Part shown: piece by piece, positions 1 to 9,189 of the stretch
How the letters are laid out: the number at the start of each line of letters is the position of its first letter
How positions within the stretch are numbered: the first letter of the stretch is position 1
NCBI RefSeq assembly: GCF_000384315.1
Contig: NZ_ARVW01000001.1
Span: forward strand, 815,746-879,745
Direction: 5' to 3'
DNA length: 64,000 nt
Source: Amycolatopsis nigrescens CSC17Ta-90
GTDB taxonomy: Bacteria > Actinomycetota > Actinomycetes > Mycobacteriales > Pseudonocardiaceae
The notes under the pieces: generated by a model
Databases searched by the model: none
Seen by the model: the letters and a program-made list of their open reading frames with translations, nothing else
What the model was told of the DNA's origin: nothing
Program-made: the position numbers and the translations under genes

Positions 1-1078
1 TCGCCACCGCGACCTCGGTGGAGCCGTAGAGGTTGTGCACCACGTCGCCGAAGGCCTCGGTGGCCCGGTTGCCCAGGTCGGGCGACAGCGCCGAGCCCGC
101 CACGAAGACGATCCGCAGCGAGGACGTGTCGTACCTGGCCAGCACCTCCGGGCCGAGGTCCACGATCCGCTGCAGCATGGTCGGCACCAGCACCAGCGCG
201 GTGCACCGGTGCTCCTCCACCCCGCGCAGCGCCTCTTCCGGCTTGAACTTGCGCCGCATCACCACCTTCGAGCCGAGCGCGAAGGAAAGGATGAACTGGG
301 ACAGCCCGGTGCCGTGGAACAGCGGGGCCGCCATGTAGGTGCTCTCCCCCGACCGCAGCGGGACGCGGTCCAGGAACTGCGCGGAGTGCAACGGCGAGGT
401 GTGCGGACGCGGGGCGCCCTTGGGGGTGCCGGTGGTGCCGCTGGTGAGCAGCACGAAACCGCCCGGTTTGTCCGGTGCGGCCAGCTGCCGGTCGTCGGTG
501 CTGGCGATCAGCTCGTCCAGGATCGGCACCGCCTCGTCACGCGGGATCTCGCCGTCCACCCACGCCAGGTACCGGTCCACGTCGCCGGGCACCGCGTCCA
601 GCAGGCTGGTGAACTCCGCGTCGTGCACCAGCGCGCGGACCTGCTCCCGCGCGGCCACGTCGGCCAGCTGCGGCTTGGCGAACCCGGTGTTCATCAGCAG
701 CAGCCTGGCGCCTAGCTTGCCAGCCGCCAGCATGGTGATCACCAGGCCGCGATGGTCCCGGCACAGCGCCGCGATCACCGAGCCCGGTTCGATCCCGCGC
801 TCCGACCAGGCCCTGGCCAGCGCGTTCGAGCGCAGGTCGAGCTGCTTGAAGGTGAGCGGCCCGCGTTCGTCCACGATGCCGATCGCCCGCGGGTCCTTGC
901 GCGCCGCGATGTGCGTGGCGCCGGCGAACGGGCCGTACTTCCGCACCGCCTGCAGCGAGCGCACGCCCTCGTCGAGTCTGGGGAACGGGATGAGGCCGGC
1001 CTGCCACATCACCTCGATGCTGCGCACCGTCTCCGTCACCTTGCTGGCGAGCTCGGACACCTGGGGCGGGTATCTCAT
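1..1078 (-). CDS. AMP-dependent acyl-CoA synthetase, 3' part outside window
   Basis: Activates a carboxylic (probably fatty) acid to acyl-AMP and then acyl-CoA. The first 359 residues are visible from ATG at 1078; the C-terminal part lies beyond position 1. The phosphate-binding loop LLTSGTTGTPKGAPR sits near residues 207-221 and the adenylate motif LYGSTE near 352-357, in the usual order for the AMP-binding family. A GGAGGTGCC ribosome site precedes the ATG. The upstream region (1079-1237) is shared with the divergent polymerase gene and carries two inverted repeats that could bind a repressor. Family assignment is firm; the acid substrate cannot be read from the sequence. Confidence 0.93.
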   Translation of the reverse strand, partial: MRYPPQVSELASKVTETVRSIEVMWQAGLIPFPRLDEGVRSLQAVRKYGPFAGATHIAARKDPRAIGIVDERGPLTFKQLDLRSNALARAWSERGIEPGSVIAALCRDHRGLVITMLAAGKLGARLLLMNTGFAKPQLADVAAREQVRALVHDAEFTSLLDAVPGDVDRYLAWVDGEIPRDEAVPILDELIASTDDRQLAAPDKPGGFVLLTSGTTGTPKGAPRPHTSPLHSAQFLDRVPLRSGESTYMAAPLFHGTGLSQFILSFALGSKVVMRRKFKPEEALRGVEEHRCTALVLVPTMLQRIVDLGPEVLARYDTSSLRIVFVAGSALSPDLGNRATEAFGDVVHNLYGSTEVAVA

Positions 1079-1123
1079 CCGGGCACCTCCGTTGCTGCTT
1101 CGGCCGAGGACGCGTCTTCGCGA

Positions 1124-1168
1124 CGATGCATGCCGTACTGACGGTATGCATCGCTACTGGACAGTAGC
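1124..1168. promoter_or_regulatory. Two adjoining inverted repeats between divergent genes
   Basis: Arms CGATGCATGCCGT (1124-1136) and ACGGTATGCATCG (1141-1153) pair with one mismatch around a 4-nt centre. The second repeat, GCTACTG-GA-CAGTAGC (1153-1168), is perfect and starts on the last base of the first. The spacing and symmetry look like TetR-type operators controlling the acyl-CoA synthetase, the polymerase gene or both. The binding protein is not encoded next to the site. Confidence 0.5.
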
Positions 1169-1237
1169 TTAAGGGTGGCATCTTCGCAGCTACCACTTCG
1201 GCCGGGAACTGTCGGTGGTCAAGAGCAGAATCCCGGT

Positions 1238-2929
1238 GTGCACCTCATCGTCGGTCAAGAGCGGGATGGCGTCTACTCCGCGCTGACCCCGGCCGGCCGC
1301 CGGGAGCTGAGCACCGCCGGCGTGACCGGCCAGGTGACCGAACAGGAACGATCCGGCAGGCCACGCTGGGTGTTCCCGTCCGTCGAGCTGATGTACCCGG
1401 TGCTGCTGCGGGCCGGGGTCCGGGTGGCCCGCTGCCACGACCTCACCCTGGCCGAAGGGCTGCTGCTCGCGCACGAAGGGCGGGAAGGCGAGCCGAGGGG
1501 CCTCGCGGCGGCGCTGGCCAGGGCGCGGGGGCAGGAGCCGCCGCCGGACGCGGCGCCGGCCGGGCTGGACGACCAGCCGACCCTGTTCGACGCCCGCGGC
1601 TCCGGCCTGCCGCCCGGGGTGTCCGTGGTCGAGGCGGCCGAGATCGTGCTCGCCGAGCAGGAGCGCCGGATCGCCGCGACCGGGCATCCGGAGCGGATGC
1701 GGCTGCTGATCGCAGCCGAGTCCGCCAGCGCGCTGGCCGCCGCCGAGATGTCCGTGGACGGCCTGCCCTGGCGGCCCGACGTGCACGACGCCCTGCTCAC
1801 CGAACTGCTCGGGCCGCGGGTGCCGGCCGGGCAGCGGCCCCGGCGGCTGGCCGAGCTGGCCGCCGAGATCGGCACCGCCTTCGGTCGCCCGGTCAACCCG
1901 GACCATCCGCCCAGCGTGGTGCGCGCGTTCGGGCGCGCCGGGATCGAGGTGTCCTCGGCGCGGGCGCACGTGCTGCGCGAGGTGGACCATCCGGCGGTCG
2001 CCCCGCTGCTGGAGTACAAGGAACTCGGCAGGCTGTACTCCGCGCACGGCTGGTCCTGGCTGGACGACTGGGTCTCCGGCGGGCGGTTCCGACCGGTCTA
2101 CGTGGTCGGCGGGGTGGTGTCCGGCCGGTGGGCCAGCCGGGGCGGCGCGGCCCTGCAGATCCCGCGCACGCTGCGCGTGTGCGTCCGCGCGGACCCCGGC
2201 TGGAAGCTCGTGGTGGCCGACGCGGCGCAGCTCGAGCCCAGGGTGCTGGCGGCGCTGTCCGGCGACCGGAAGCTGGCCGAGGTGTCCGGTTCCACCGACC
2301 TGTACGCCAGCCTCGCCGAGGCGATGTTCTCCGGGGGAAACCGCCCGCCGCCCGACCCGCGCCTCGGCGAACGGGACGACCGCGCACGGGCGAAGATCGC
2401 CATGCTGTCCGCCATGTACGGCGGCACCGCCGGGGAGGCGTCCGCCCTGCTCGCCTTGCTGCGGCAGCGTTTCCCGGCCGCGGTGTCCTATGTGGAGAAT
2501 GCGGCGCAGGCAGGGGAACGCGGCGAGCGGGTGCGCTCCCGGCTCGGCCGGACCTCACCGGCGCCGTCGGCCGCCTGGCGGAAACTGACCGGCGAAAGCA
2601 CGGAAAACCTTGCCGCGGAAGGCAAAGCCCGGCGGGCCGCGCGGGAGTGGGGCCGGTTCACCCGCAACTTCGTGGTGCAGGCCAGTGCGGCGGACTGGAC
2701 CGCGGTACTGCTGGCGAGCCTGCGGCAGCGACTGCCGTCGCCCGCGCACCTGGTCTTCTTCCAGCACGACGAGGTGCTGGTGCATACGCCGGAGGAACTG
2801 GCGGAGGAGGTACGCGCCGCACTGGCGGCGGCCGTGGCCGATGCGGCCGGGCTGGTGTTCGGGTCCGCCTGCCCGGTCCGCTTCCCGATGACGGCGGCGA
2901 TCGTGGACTGCTACGCGGACGCCAAGTGA
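1238..2929 (+). CDS. Bifunctional 3'-5' exonuclease / family-A DNA polymerase-like protein
   Basis: 563-residue relative of the DNA polymerase I Klenow region, of the short actinobacterial type with a degenerate exonuclease-like N-terminus and no 5' nuclease domain. Polymerase motif A reads ADAAQLEPRVLAA (about residues 327-339), motif B RAKIAMLSAMYGG (about 386-398) and motif C QHDEVLVHT (about 509-517). The Asp of motif A and the HDE of motif C needed for metal binding are present. I chose GTG 1238 (MHLIVGQ) because homologues begin there; an ATG at 1175 is in frame but adds 21 residues of non-conserved sequence. It is probably an accessory repair polymerase. Confidence 0.85.
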   Translation: MHLIVGQERDGVYSALTPAGRRELSTAGVTGQVTEQERSGRPRWVFPSVELMYPVLLRAGVRVARCHDLTLAEGLLLAHEGREGEPRGLAAALARARGQEPPPDAAPAGLDDQPTLFDARGSGLPPGVSVVEAAEIVLAEQERRIAATGHPERMRLLIAAESASALAAAEMSVDGLPWRPDVHDALLTELLGPRVPAGQRPRRLAELAAEIGTAFGRPVNPDHPPSVVRAFGRAGIEVSSARAHVLREVDHPAVAPLLEYKELGRLYSAHGWSWLDDWVSGGRFRPVYVVGGVVSGRWASRGGAALQIPRTLRVCVRADPGWKLVVADAAQLEPRVLAALSGDRKLAEVSGSTDLYASLAEAMFSGGNRPPPDPRLGERDDRARAKIAMLSAMYGGTAGEASALLALLRQRFPAAVSYVENAAQAGERGERVRSRLGRTSPAPSAAWRKLTGESTENLAAEGKARRAAREWGRFTRNFVVQASAADWTAVLLASLRQRLPSPAHLVFFQHDEVLVHTPEELAEEVRAALAAAVADAAGLVFGSACPVRFPMTAAIVDCYADAK

Positions 2930-2939
2930 CCCGGGCGGG

Positions 2940-3251
2940 TCACGAGGCGACCGGGGTGTCGCCGGCCGCGGTCGCCAGCAGCGCCGCCCGGCCGTCCGGG
3001 GTGAGCTCGGCCGGCACCGGATCGGACACCGCCGCGCGCAGCGCCGGGCGGATCCAGCCGTGGTGGAACAGGGCGTGCGCGATCGCCTGGTCGCAGCAGT
3101 AGAGCCCGTCGATCAGCAGGTCCGGTTCGGAGCTGCCGGTGATCAGCGCCCGGTGGTCCCGAACGGCGAGCAGGATGGCGCGCTCGCGGTAACTGAGCGC
3201 GGCGGGCGGCACCCCGGCCGGGCGCCGGGCTTCCCGTGAAGTGGTTCGCAT
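2940..3251 (-). CDS. Small protein of unknown function
   Basis: 103 residues from ATG 3251, chosen because GGAGG lies 7 nt upstream; a longer frame to 3323 lacks a ribosome site. The middle contains SYRERAILLAVRDHRA and two cysteines in GLYCCDQAIAHALFHHG, followed by a short segment typical of C-terminal helices (ELTPDGRAALLATA). No transmembrane segment or signal peptide is seen. It converges with the polymerase gene with 10 bp between stops. I do not recognise a family; it could be a small helical regulatory protein. Confidence 0.7.
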   Translation of the reverse strand: MRTTSREARRPAGVPPAALSYRERAILLAVRDHRALITGSSEPDLLIDGLYCCDQAIAHALFHHGWIRPALRAAVSDPVPAELTPDGRAALLATAAGDTPVAS

Positions 3252-3328
3252 GACTGCCGCCTCCGTGTCTCGCCGTTGAAACCCGATGCGGCAAGTCTGC
3301 GAGCGGGCGGCTGGGGAAACCACCGGGA

Positions 3329-3352
3329 AACTACGTATACGGATACGTAGTT
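3329..3352. promoter_or_regulatory. Perfect 10-bp inverted repeat, candidate operator
   Basis: AACTACGTAT (3329-3338), 4-nt centre ACGG, then ATACGTAGTT (3343-3352). It is AT-rich against a GC-rich background, lies about 80 bp upstream of the minus-strand ATG at 3251 and just past the stop of the next gene upstream. An operator is more likely than a terminator because the arms are AT-rich with no T-run. Confidence 0.45.
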
Positions 3353-3377
3353 CTCTAGGTTCTCTAGGTTCTCTAGA
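3351..3377. repeat. 9-bp tandem repeat x3 repeating a stop codon in frame
   Basis: Three units of TTCTCTAGG (the last ends in A). On the minus strand the stop of the DUF3574 gene (TAG, 3373-3375) lies in the last unit, and because the unit is 9 bp the TAG recurs twice more in the same frame (AGA ACC TAG). Any gain or loss of units keeps termination intact. Confidence 0.85.
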
Positions 3378-3843
3378 ACGAGACCCGCTGCACGGAATCG
3401 GCCCGCAGCACGGACTCCTGGTCGAAGAAGCGCTTGTAGTCGTCGCGGATCTCCTCGATCTCCCCGTTCTTGGCCCGGTCGGACACCGGGTACAGCAGGA
3501 TCATCAGGTAGGTCCGCTCCTTGACGATCTCACCGGAGGCACCGCGCCACTGGCCTTCCGCGGTCAGCTTGCTGAGCCCCTCCGGAAAGGCCGGGGTGAC
3601 TTCCTTGTCGACAAAGTTCTGGAACTCCTCGGGGGTGACCTCGCCACCGGATGGAATTCCGGTTCCGAAAAAGAGCTCGGTCCGCTGGAACAGATCGGGC
3701 GGTGCGTTCTCGGTGCTCGGCAGCGGATCGGCCGCGACCGGGGTGCCGGCTGCCGAGGCTACAGAGGCAGCCGCGCCACCACCGAGTCCCAGCACCAACG
3801 CCGCCGCGGCACCCGCCAGCACGGTCCTTCTCGACTTCTGCAC
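3373..3843 (-). CDS. Secreted DUF3574-type protein
   Basis: 156 residues from GTG 3843, preceded by GGAGGGGG 5 nt upstream; the longer frame to 3897 has no ribosome site. The N-terminus is a signal peptide (KSRR, then a hydrophobic AAAALVLGLGGGAAASV stretch, then ASA-A cleavage), so the protein is exported. The remainder, beginning RTELFFGTGIP and including TYLMILLYPVSD, fits the DUF3574 family by memory of its pattern; no function is known to me. The stop lies in a 9-bp tandem repeat. Confidence 0.8.
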   Translation of the reverse strand: MQKSRRTVLAGAAAALVLGLGGGAAASVASAAGTPVAADPLPSTENAPPDLFQRTELFFGTGIPSGGEVTPEEFQNFVDKEVTPAFPEGLSKLTAEGQWRGASGEIVKERTYLMILLYPVSDRAKNGEIEEIRDDYKRFFDQESVLRADSVQRVSF

Positions 3844-3930
3844 GCCAACCCCCTCCGGCTCGCCCGCGACCCGCGGATCCCTTGCAGCGTAAGGCAAGTA
3901 ACTAGCGCGCCGGCAGGCCCCGATCGGGTG

Positions 3931-6900
3931 CTAGCCCAGGTCCGACGCGGCCACCGCGTCGTCCAGCGCCCGCAGGATCCGTTTCGTGGACACCGGATGG
4001 GCGGTGCCCAGTGTCTGCGCGAAATAGCTGACGCGCAGTTCTTCGATCATCCACCGCACGCCAGCCAACGCGGCCGGAACCGCCGTGCCGGGCGGCAACG
4101 CGGCCAACTGCGCCCGGTACTCCTCCTGCAGCCACTGCACGTCCCGGAGCCGCTCCAGATCCCGCGGCGCGTCCCTGGACAGCTTCTCCAGCCGGCGCCC
4201 GATCGCTTGCAGGTACCGCACCACGTCCGGCAGCCTCGCCGTCCCGGTCGCGGTGACGAAACCCGGGTACACCAGCCCGGCCAGCTGCGCCCGGATGTCC
4301 GCCAGCGACTCGGCCGGCCCGCTGGCGTCGGCCAGCGCGGCCTCGGCCTCGTTCGCCGCCAGCAGAATGCGCTCGACCTCCCGGAGCACGCCGAGCACCG
4401 CGGTGTTCACCCCGCCGCGCACCTTCTCCAGCAGCACCTTGAACCCGGCGTCGTCCCAGGTCGGCCCGCCGTTCGCGGTGACCAGCTCGTCCACCGCGCA
4501 GTTCACGCAGTCCTCGAGCAGCGCGGCCACACTGCCGTGCGGGTTGCGGTTGAGCACCAGCTTGGACTGGTTGCCCAGGTTGCGGTTGATGAACTTCATC
4601 GGCGACGGCAGGTTCAGTCGCAGCAGCTTCCTGGTGCCCTGCCACATCGCCTGCCGCTGCCGTCCGGCGGTGTCGAGCATCCGGACCGCGACCGTGTCGC
4701 CCTCGTCCACCAGCGCCGGGTATGCCTTCACCTCGTGCCCGGCCTGCCTGCTCTCGAACACCTTCGGCAGCTCGCCGAACGCCGGGGTGCGCAGCCCGGC
4801 CTTTTCGAGGCTGTCCGCCGCGCTCGAGATCGTCGCCCTGACCTCGCCGCTGAGCCGCCGCTTCAGCTCTTCCACGTCCTTGCCCTCGGCCAGCTTGCGG
4901 CCCCGGTCGTCCAGCACCCGGAAGGTGATCTTGAGGTGCTCCGGCACCGCCGCGAGCTGCCAGTCCTCCGGCCGCACGGTCACCCCGCGCAGGTCCGTCA
5001 GCTCGGCCGCGAGCACGTCGAGCAGCGGCCCGTCCTCGGGACCGACCCTGGAAAGCACCAGCTTCGCGTGGTCCGGCGCCGGCACGAAGTTGCGCCGCAG
5101 CTGCTTCGGCAGCGACTTGATCAACGCGGTGACCAGCTCCTCGCGCAGGCCGGGCACCTGCCAGTCGAACCCGTCCGGCACGACCTGGTTGAGCACCGGC
5201 AGCGGCAGATGCGCGGTCACCCCGTCCGCGTCCGCGCCCGGCTCGAACTGGTAGGTCAGCGGGAACGTCAGCGCGCCCTGGCGCCAGGTGTCCGGATAGT
5301 CGGCCTCGCGCACCCCGGAAGCCGTCTCGTTGATCAGCATCGTCTTCTCGAAGCTGAGCAGGTCCGGCTGCTCCCGGCGGGTCTTCTTCCACCAGGTGTC
5401 GAAATGCCGCGCGGACACCACTTCCTGGCCGACCCGCTGGTCGTAGAACTCGAACAGGGTCTCGTCGTCGACCAGGATGTCGCGCCGCCTTGCCCGGTTC
5501 TCCAGATCCTCGACCTCGTCCAGCAGCTCCCGGTTCTCCTGGAAGAACCGGTGGTTGGTGTGCCAGTCCCCCTCGACCAGCGCGTGCCGGATGAACAGCT
5601 CCCGGCACAGCTCCGGGTCGATCCGGCCGTAGTTCACCTTGCGCCCGGCGACCAGCGGCACGCCGTACAGGGTGACCTTCTCCAGCGCCATCACCGCGCC
5701 CTGCTTACGTTCCCAGTGCGGCTCCGAGTAGCTGCGCTTGACCACGTGCCCAGCCAGCGGCTCGACCCATTCAGGTTCGATCCTGGCGTTCACCCTGCCC
5801 CACAGCCGGGAGGTCTCCACCAGTTCGGCCGACATCACCCAACGCGGCTGCTTCTTGAACAGCGCCGACCCCGGGAACACCGAGAACCTGGCCCCGCGCG
5901 CGCCGAGGTAGTCCCCGGTGGCCGGATCCTTCAGCCCGATGTGGGACAGCAGCCCGGCGATCAGCGAGGTGTGCACGCGCTGCGGGTCGGCCGGCGTCGA
6001 GTTCAGCGTGACCCCGAGCGGCTTGGCCAGCTGCCGCAGCTGGCTGTAGATGTCCTGCCACTCCCGCACCCGGAGGTAGTTCAGGAACTCCGCCTTGCAC
6101 AGCTTGCGGAACTGGTTGGTGGACAATGCCTTCTGCTGCTCCCGCAGATACTCCCACAGGTTCAGGTATGCCTGGAAGTCGGAGGTCTTGTCCACGAACC
6201 TGGCGTGTTTCTCCGCGGCCGCCTGCTGCTTCTCCGCCGGCCGTTCCCTCGGGTCCTGAATGGACAGTGCGGCGGCGATGATCATCACCTCGCGCACGCA
6301 GCCGTGCTCGGCAGCCTCCAGCACCATCCGGCCCATCCGCGGGTCCACCGGCAGCTGCGCCAGCTTGCGTCCCACCGGCGTCAGCCGTTTCTGCACGTCC
6401 TGCTGCGCCGGGTCCAGCGCACCGAGTTCCTGTAGCAGGTGCACCCCGTCGGTCACCTGGCGGCGGTCCGGCGGCTCGACGAACGGGAACGCGGCGATGT
6501 CGCCGAGCCCGAGCGAGGTCATCTGCAGGATCACCGACGCCAGGTTGGTCCGCAGGATCTCCGGATCGGTGAACTCCGGGCGCGCCTCGAAGTCCTCTTC
6601 GGAGTAGAGCCGGACGCAGATCCCGTCCGAGGTCCGCCCGCAGCGGCCCTTGCGCTGGTTCGCCGACGCCTGCGAGATCGCCTCGATCGGCAGCCGCTGC
6701 ACCTTGGTCCGGTGGCTGTACCGGGAGATCCGCGCGGTACCGGGGTCGACAACGTACTTGATGCCCGGCACGGTCAGCGAGGTCTCCGCGACGTTCGTGG
6801 CCAGCACCACCCGCCGCCCGGTGTGCCGCTGGAACACCCGGTGCTGGTCCGCCGACGAAAGCCGCGCGTACAACGGCAGCACCTCGGTGTCGCGTAGGTT

Positions 6901-7839
6901 CTGCCGGTTAAGCACGTCGGCGGTGTCCCGGATCTCGCGCTCACCGGAGAGGAACACCAGGATGTCGCCCGGCCCCTCGGCGGCCAGCTCGTCCACCGCG
7001 TCGCAGATCGCCTGGGTCTGGTCGCGGTCCTTGTCGATCGAGTCGGGGTCGGTATCGTCGATCACCGGCCGGTATCGCACCTCGACCGGGTAGGTCCGGC
7101 CGGAAACCTCGACGATCGGCGCGTCGCTGAAGTGCCGGGAAAACCGCTCCGGGTCGATGGTGGCCGAGGTGATGATCACCTTCAGGTCCGGCCGGCGCGG
7201 CAGCAGCTGCTTGAGATAGCCGAGGATGAAGTCGATGTTCAGGCTGCGCTCGTGCGCCTCGTCGATGATCAGCGTGTCGTACCGGTGCAGCATCCGGTCG
7301 GTCTGGATCTCGGCCAGCAGGATGCCGTCGGTCATCAGCTTGACCAGCGTGTCGTCCCCCGACTGGTCGGTGAACCGCACCTTGTAGCCGACCGCGCTGC
7401 CCAGCTCGGTGTCCAGTTCGCCGGCGATCCGCTCGGCCACCGTGCGCGCGGCCAGCCGCCGCGGCTGCGTGTGCCCGATCTGGCCGCGCACGCCGAGGCC
7501 GAGCTCCAGGCAGATCTTGGGCAGCTGGGTGGTCTTGCCGGAACCGGTCTCCCCGGCCACGATCACCACCTGGTGCTCGCGGATGGCCGCGGCGATGTCG
7601 TCCTTGCGCTGGCTGACCGGCAGTTCCGGCGGGTACTTCAGCGTCGGCACCGACTCGCGGCGGAGTTGGACCCGCAGCTCGGCCGCGTCGATGTCGGCGG
7701 CGATCTGGTCCGCTACCGCCCGCTGGTCACCGCGCGCCTTGCGGGCACCTTCGATCCGCCGCCGCAGCCGCTGCCGGTCACGCGGCATCAACTCGGGCAG
7801 CCGGGCCCGCAGGCCGTCAAGGGGGGATTGGGTAGACAT
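3931..7839 (-). CDS. hrpA: ATP-dependent RNA helicase HrpA
   Basis: 1302-residue DEAH-box helicase, normal length for bacterial HrpA. Walker A GETGSGKTT is at 96-104, the DEAH motif in IIDEAHERSLN lies near 190, and SATIDPERFS follows as motif III. The helicase-associated and OB regions come next, then the long C-terminal DUF3418-type region (from about 700). It unwinds RNA with ATP in the cytoplasm; E. coli HrpA acts in mRNA processing and rescue of stalled translation. ATG 7839 is the only credible start. It is transcribed alone: the gene upstream (7918) is on the same strand but 78 bp away. Confidence 0.96.
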   Translation of the reverse strand: MSTQSPLDGLRARLPELMPRDRQRLRRRIEGARKARGDQRAVADQIAADIDAAELRVQLRRESVPTLKYPPELPVSQRKDDIAAAIREHQVVIVAGETGSGKTTQLPKICLELGLGVRGQIGHTQPRRLAARTVAERIAGELDTELGSAVGYKVRFTDQSGDDTLVKLMTDGILLAEIQTDRMLHRYDTLIIDEAHERSLNIDFILGYLKQLLPRRPDLKVIITSATIDPERFSRHFSDAPIVEVSGRTYPVEVRYRPVIDDTDPDSIDKDRDQTQAICDAVDELAAEGPGDILVFLSGEREIRDTADVLNRQNLRDTEVLPLYARLSSADQHRVFQRHTGRRVVLATNVAETSLTVPGIKYVVDPGTARISRYSHRTKVQRLPIEAISQASANQRKGRCGRTSDGICVRLYSEEDFEARPEFTDPEILRTNLASVILQMTSLGLGDIAAFPFVEPPDRRQVTDGVHLLQELGALDPAQQDVQKRLTPVGRKLAQLPVDPRMGRMVLEAAEHGCVREVMIIAAALSIQDPRERPAEKQQAAAEKHARFVDKTSDFQAYLNLWEYLREQQKALSTNQFRKLCKAEFLNYLRVREWQDIYSQLRQLAKPLGVTLNSTPADPQRVHTSLIAGLLSHIGLKDPATGDYLGARGARFSVFPGSALFKKQPRWVMSAELVETSRLWGRVNARIEPEWVEPLAGHVVKRSYSEPHWERKQGAVMALEKVTLYGVPLVAGRKVNYGRIDPELCRELFIRHALVEGDWHTNHRFFQENRELLDEVEDLENRARRRDILVDDETLFEFYDQRVGQEVVSARHFDTWWKKTRREQPDLLSFEKTMLINETASGVREADYPDTWRQGALTFPLTYQFEPGADADGVTAHLPLPVLNQVVPDGFDWQVPGLREELVTALIKSLPKQLRRNFVPAPDHAKLVLSRVGPEDGPLLDVLAAELTDLRGVTVRPEDWQLAAVPEHLKITFRVLDDRGRKLAEGKDVEELKRRLSGEVRATISSAADSLEKAGLRTPAFGELPKVFESRQAGHEVKAYPALVDEGDTVAVRMLDTAGRQRQAMWQGTRKLLRLNLPSPMKFINRNLGNQSKLVLNRNPHGSVAALLEDCVNCAVDELVTANGGPTWDDAGFKVLLEKVRGGVNTAVLGVLREVERILLAANEAEAALADASGPAESLADIRAQLAGLVYPGFVTATGTARLPDVVRYLQAIGRRLEKLSRDAPRDLERLRDVQWLQEEYRAQLAALPPGTAVPAALAGVRWMIEELRVSYFAQTLGTAHPVSTKRILRALDDAVAASDLG

Positions 7840-7917
7840 ACTTCCGCCGAGAATAGCCCTGCGTGACCGGCTCCCGCCTCCGAATATGCGGTAGGCGACT
7901 CCCCGCCCGGAGTCCGT

Positions 7918-9087
7918 TCAGGACCGGACCAGGCTCGCCGGCGACAGTTCCGCGATGCTCCGGTGCCCGGAGAGGGCGAGGGTGAGGTCCAGGTCCGCGA
8001 GCAGGCTGCGCAGCACGTGCCGCACCCCGTCCTCGCCCGCGTGCGCCAGGCCGTACATGTACGGCCGCCCGATCAGCACCGCCTTCGCGCCGAGCGCGAG
8101 CGCCTTGAGCACGTCCGCGCCGGTGCGCACGCCGGAGTCGAACAGCACCTCGAGCCGGTCACCGACCGCGTGCACCACCCCGGGCAGCGCGTCCAGCGAC
8201 CCGAGCGCGCCGTCCACCTGGCGGCCGCCGTGGTTCGACACGACCACGCCGTCCATCCCGGCGTCCGCCGCCCGCCGCGCGTCGTCGGGGTGCTGGATGC
8301 CCTTGAGCACGATCGGGCCGTCCCAGTGCTCGCGCAGGAAGGACAGCCGGTCCCAGCTCTTGTCGGTGCCGGTGACCATGCCGATCCAGCGCAGGATCGC
8401 GGTCGGCGCGTCCTCCTCCGGGGTCTTGTCCAGCAGCGCGCGGAAAGCCGGGTCGGAGAACGGGATCGCCATGCCGTCCCCGTGCAGGAACGGCAGGTAG
8501 GCCTGGTCCAGGTCGCACGGCCGCCAAGCCAGCGTCCAGGTGTCCAGGGTGACCACCAGCGTGCGGTAGCCGGCCTTCTTCGCCCTGGCCAGGATGCTCG
8601 CGCAGACGTCCGGGTCGGTGGGCCAGTACAGCTGGAACCACCGCGGGCCGTCGCCGCTCGCCTCGGCCACGTCCTCGATGGTGGTGGACGCCGCGGTGGA
8701 CAGGATCATCGGCACGCCCAGCGCGGCGGCCGCGCGGGCGGTGGCCCGTTCCGCGTCGGCGTGCACGATGGACTGCACGCCGACCGGCGCGAGCAGCACC
8801 GGCGCCGGCATCGGGGTGCCGAGCACCGTGGTCGCCAGCTCCCGTTCGGTGGCGTCGGTGAGCATCCGGGGCACGATCTTCCACCGGTCGAAGGCCTCGC
8901 GGTTGGCTCGCACGGTCGCCATCGCGCCGGCGCCGCCCGCGACGTACCAGAACGGTTCCGACTCCAGCACCTTCGCCGCGGAGTCCTCGAGCAGGGTCGG
9001 GTTGGTGGAGAACAGGGGCTTCGTGCCACCAAGGCCCTGCAGGTAGATCTCGTTCTGGTAGCCACCGAATCGCTCGGTCACAGACAC
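7918..9087 (-). CDS. FMN-dependent alpha-hydroxy-acid oxidising enzyme, lactate 2-monooxygenase-like
   Basis: 389 residues. A TIM-barrel flavoenzyme of the glycolate oxidase / lactate dehydrogenase family. The catalytic His-Gly-Gly-Arg block is SNHGGRQVDGA, and the FMN phosphate site is DSGVRTGADVLKALALGA followed by IGRP. Early segments VLLAPVGVQ and STAASTTIEDVA also fit. The size and the WFQLYWPTD segment are closest to mycobacterial lactate 2-monooxygenase, which converts lactate and O2 to acetate, CO2 and water, but a lactate or mandelate dehydrogenase cannot be excluded. Start ATG 9087. The PucR gene downstream of its 5' end may be functionally linked; no operon partner is evident. Confidence 0.88.
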   Translation of the reverse strand: MSVTERFGGYQNEIYLQGLGGTKPLFSTNPTLLEDSAAKVLESEPFWYVAGGAGAMATVRANREAFDRWKIVPRMLTDATERELATTVLGTPMPAPVLLAPVGVQSIVHADAERATARAAAALGVPMILSTAASTTIEDVAEASGDGPRWFQLYWPTDPDVCASILARAKKAGYRTLVVTLDTWTLAWRPCDLDQAYLPFLHGDGMAIPFSDPAFRALLDKTPEEDAPTAILRWIGMVTGTDKSWDRLSFLREHWDGPIVLKGIQHPDDARRAADAGMDGVVVSNHGGRQVDGALGSLDALPGVVHAVGDRLEVLFDSGVRTGADVLKALALGAKAVLIGRPYMYGLAHAGEDGVRHVLRSLLADLDLTLALSGHRSIAELSPASLVRS

Positions 9088-9189
9088 CTCCTCGGCTCAG
9101 CCCCCTGCATACCAGCCGGTACCCTACGGGTTCGCCGGATCCGCCCACCGGACGCAACCGAATGCGCGCCCCGCTCCGTCTTCGCGGGT

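Noticed and set aside
3286..6435. 1049-codon open frame on plus, antisense to hrpA
   Set aside because: Composition is that of a shadow frame (His, Arg, Gln, Pro rich), has no ribosome site, and the minus frame is a clear full-length HrpA.
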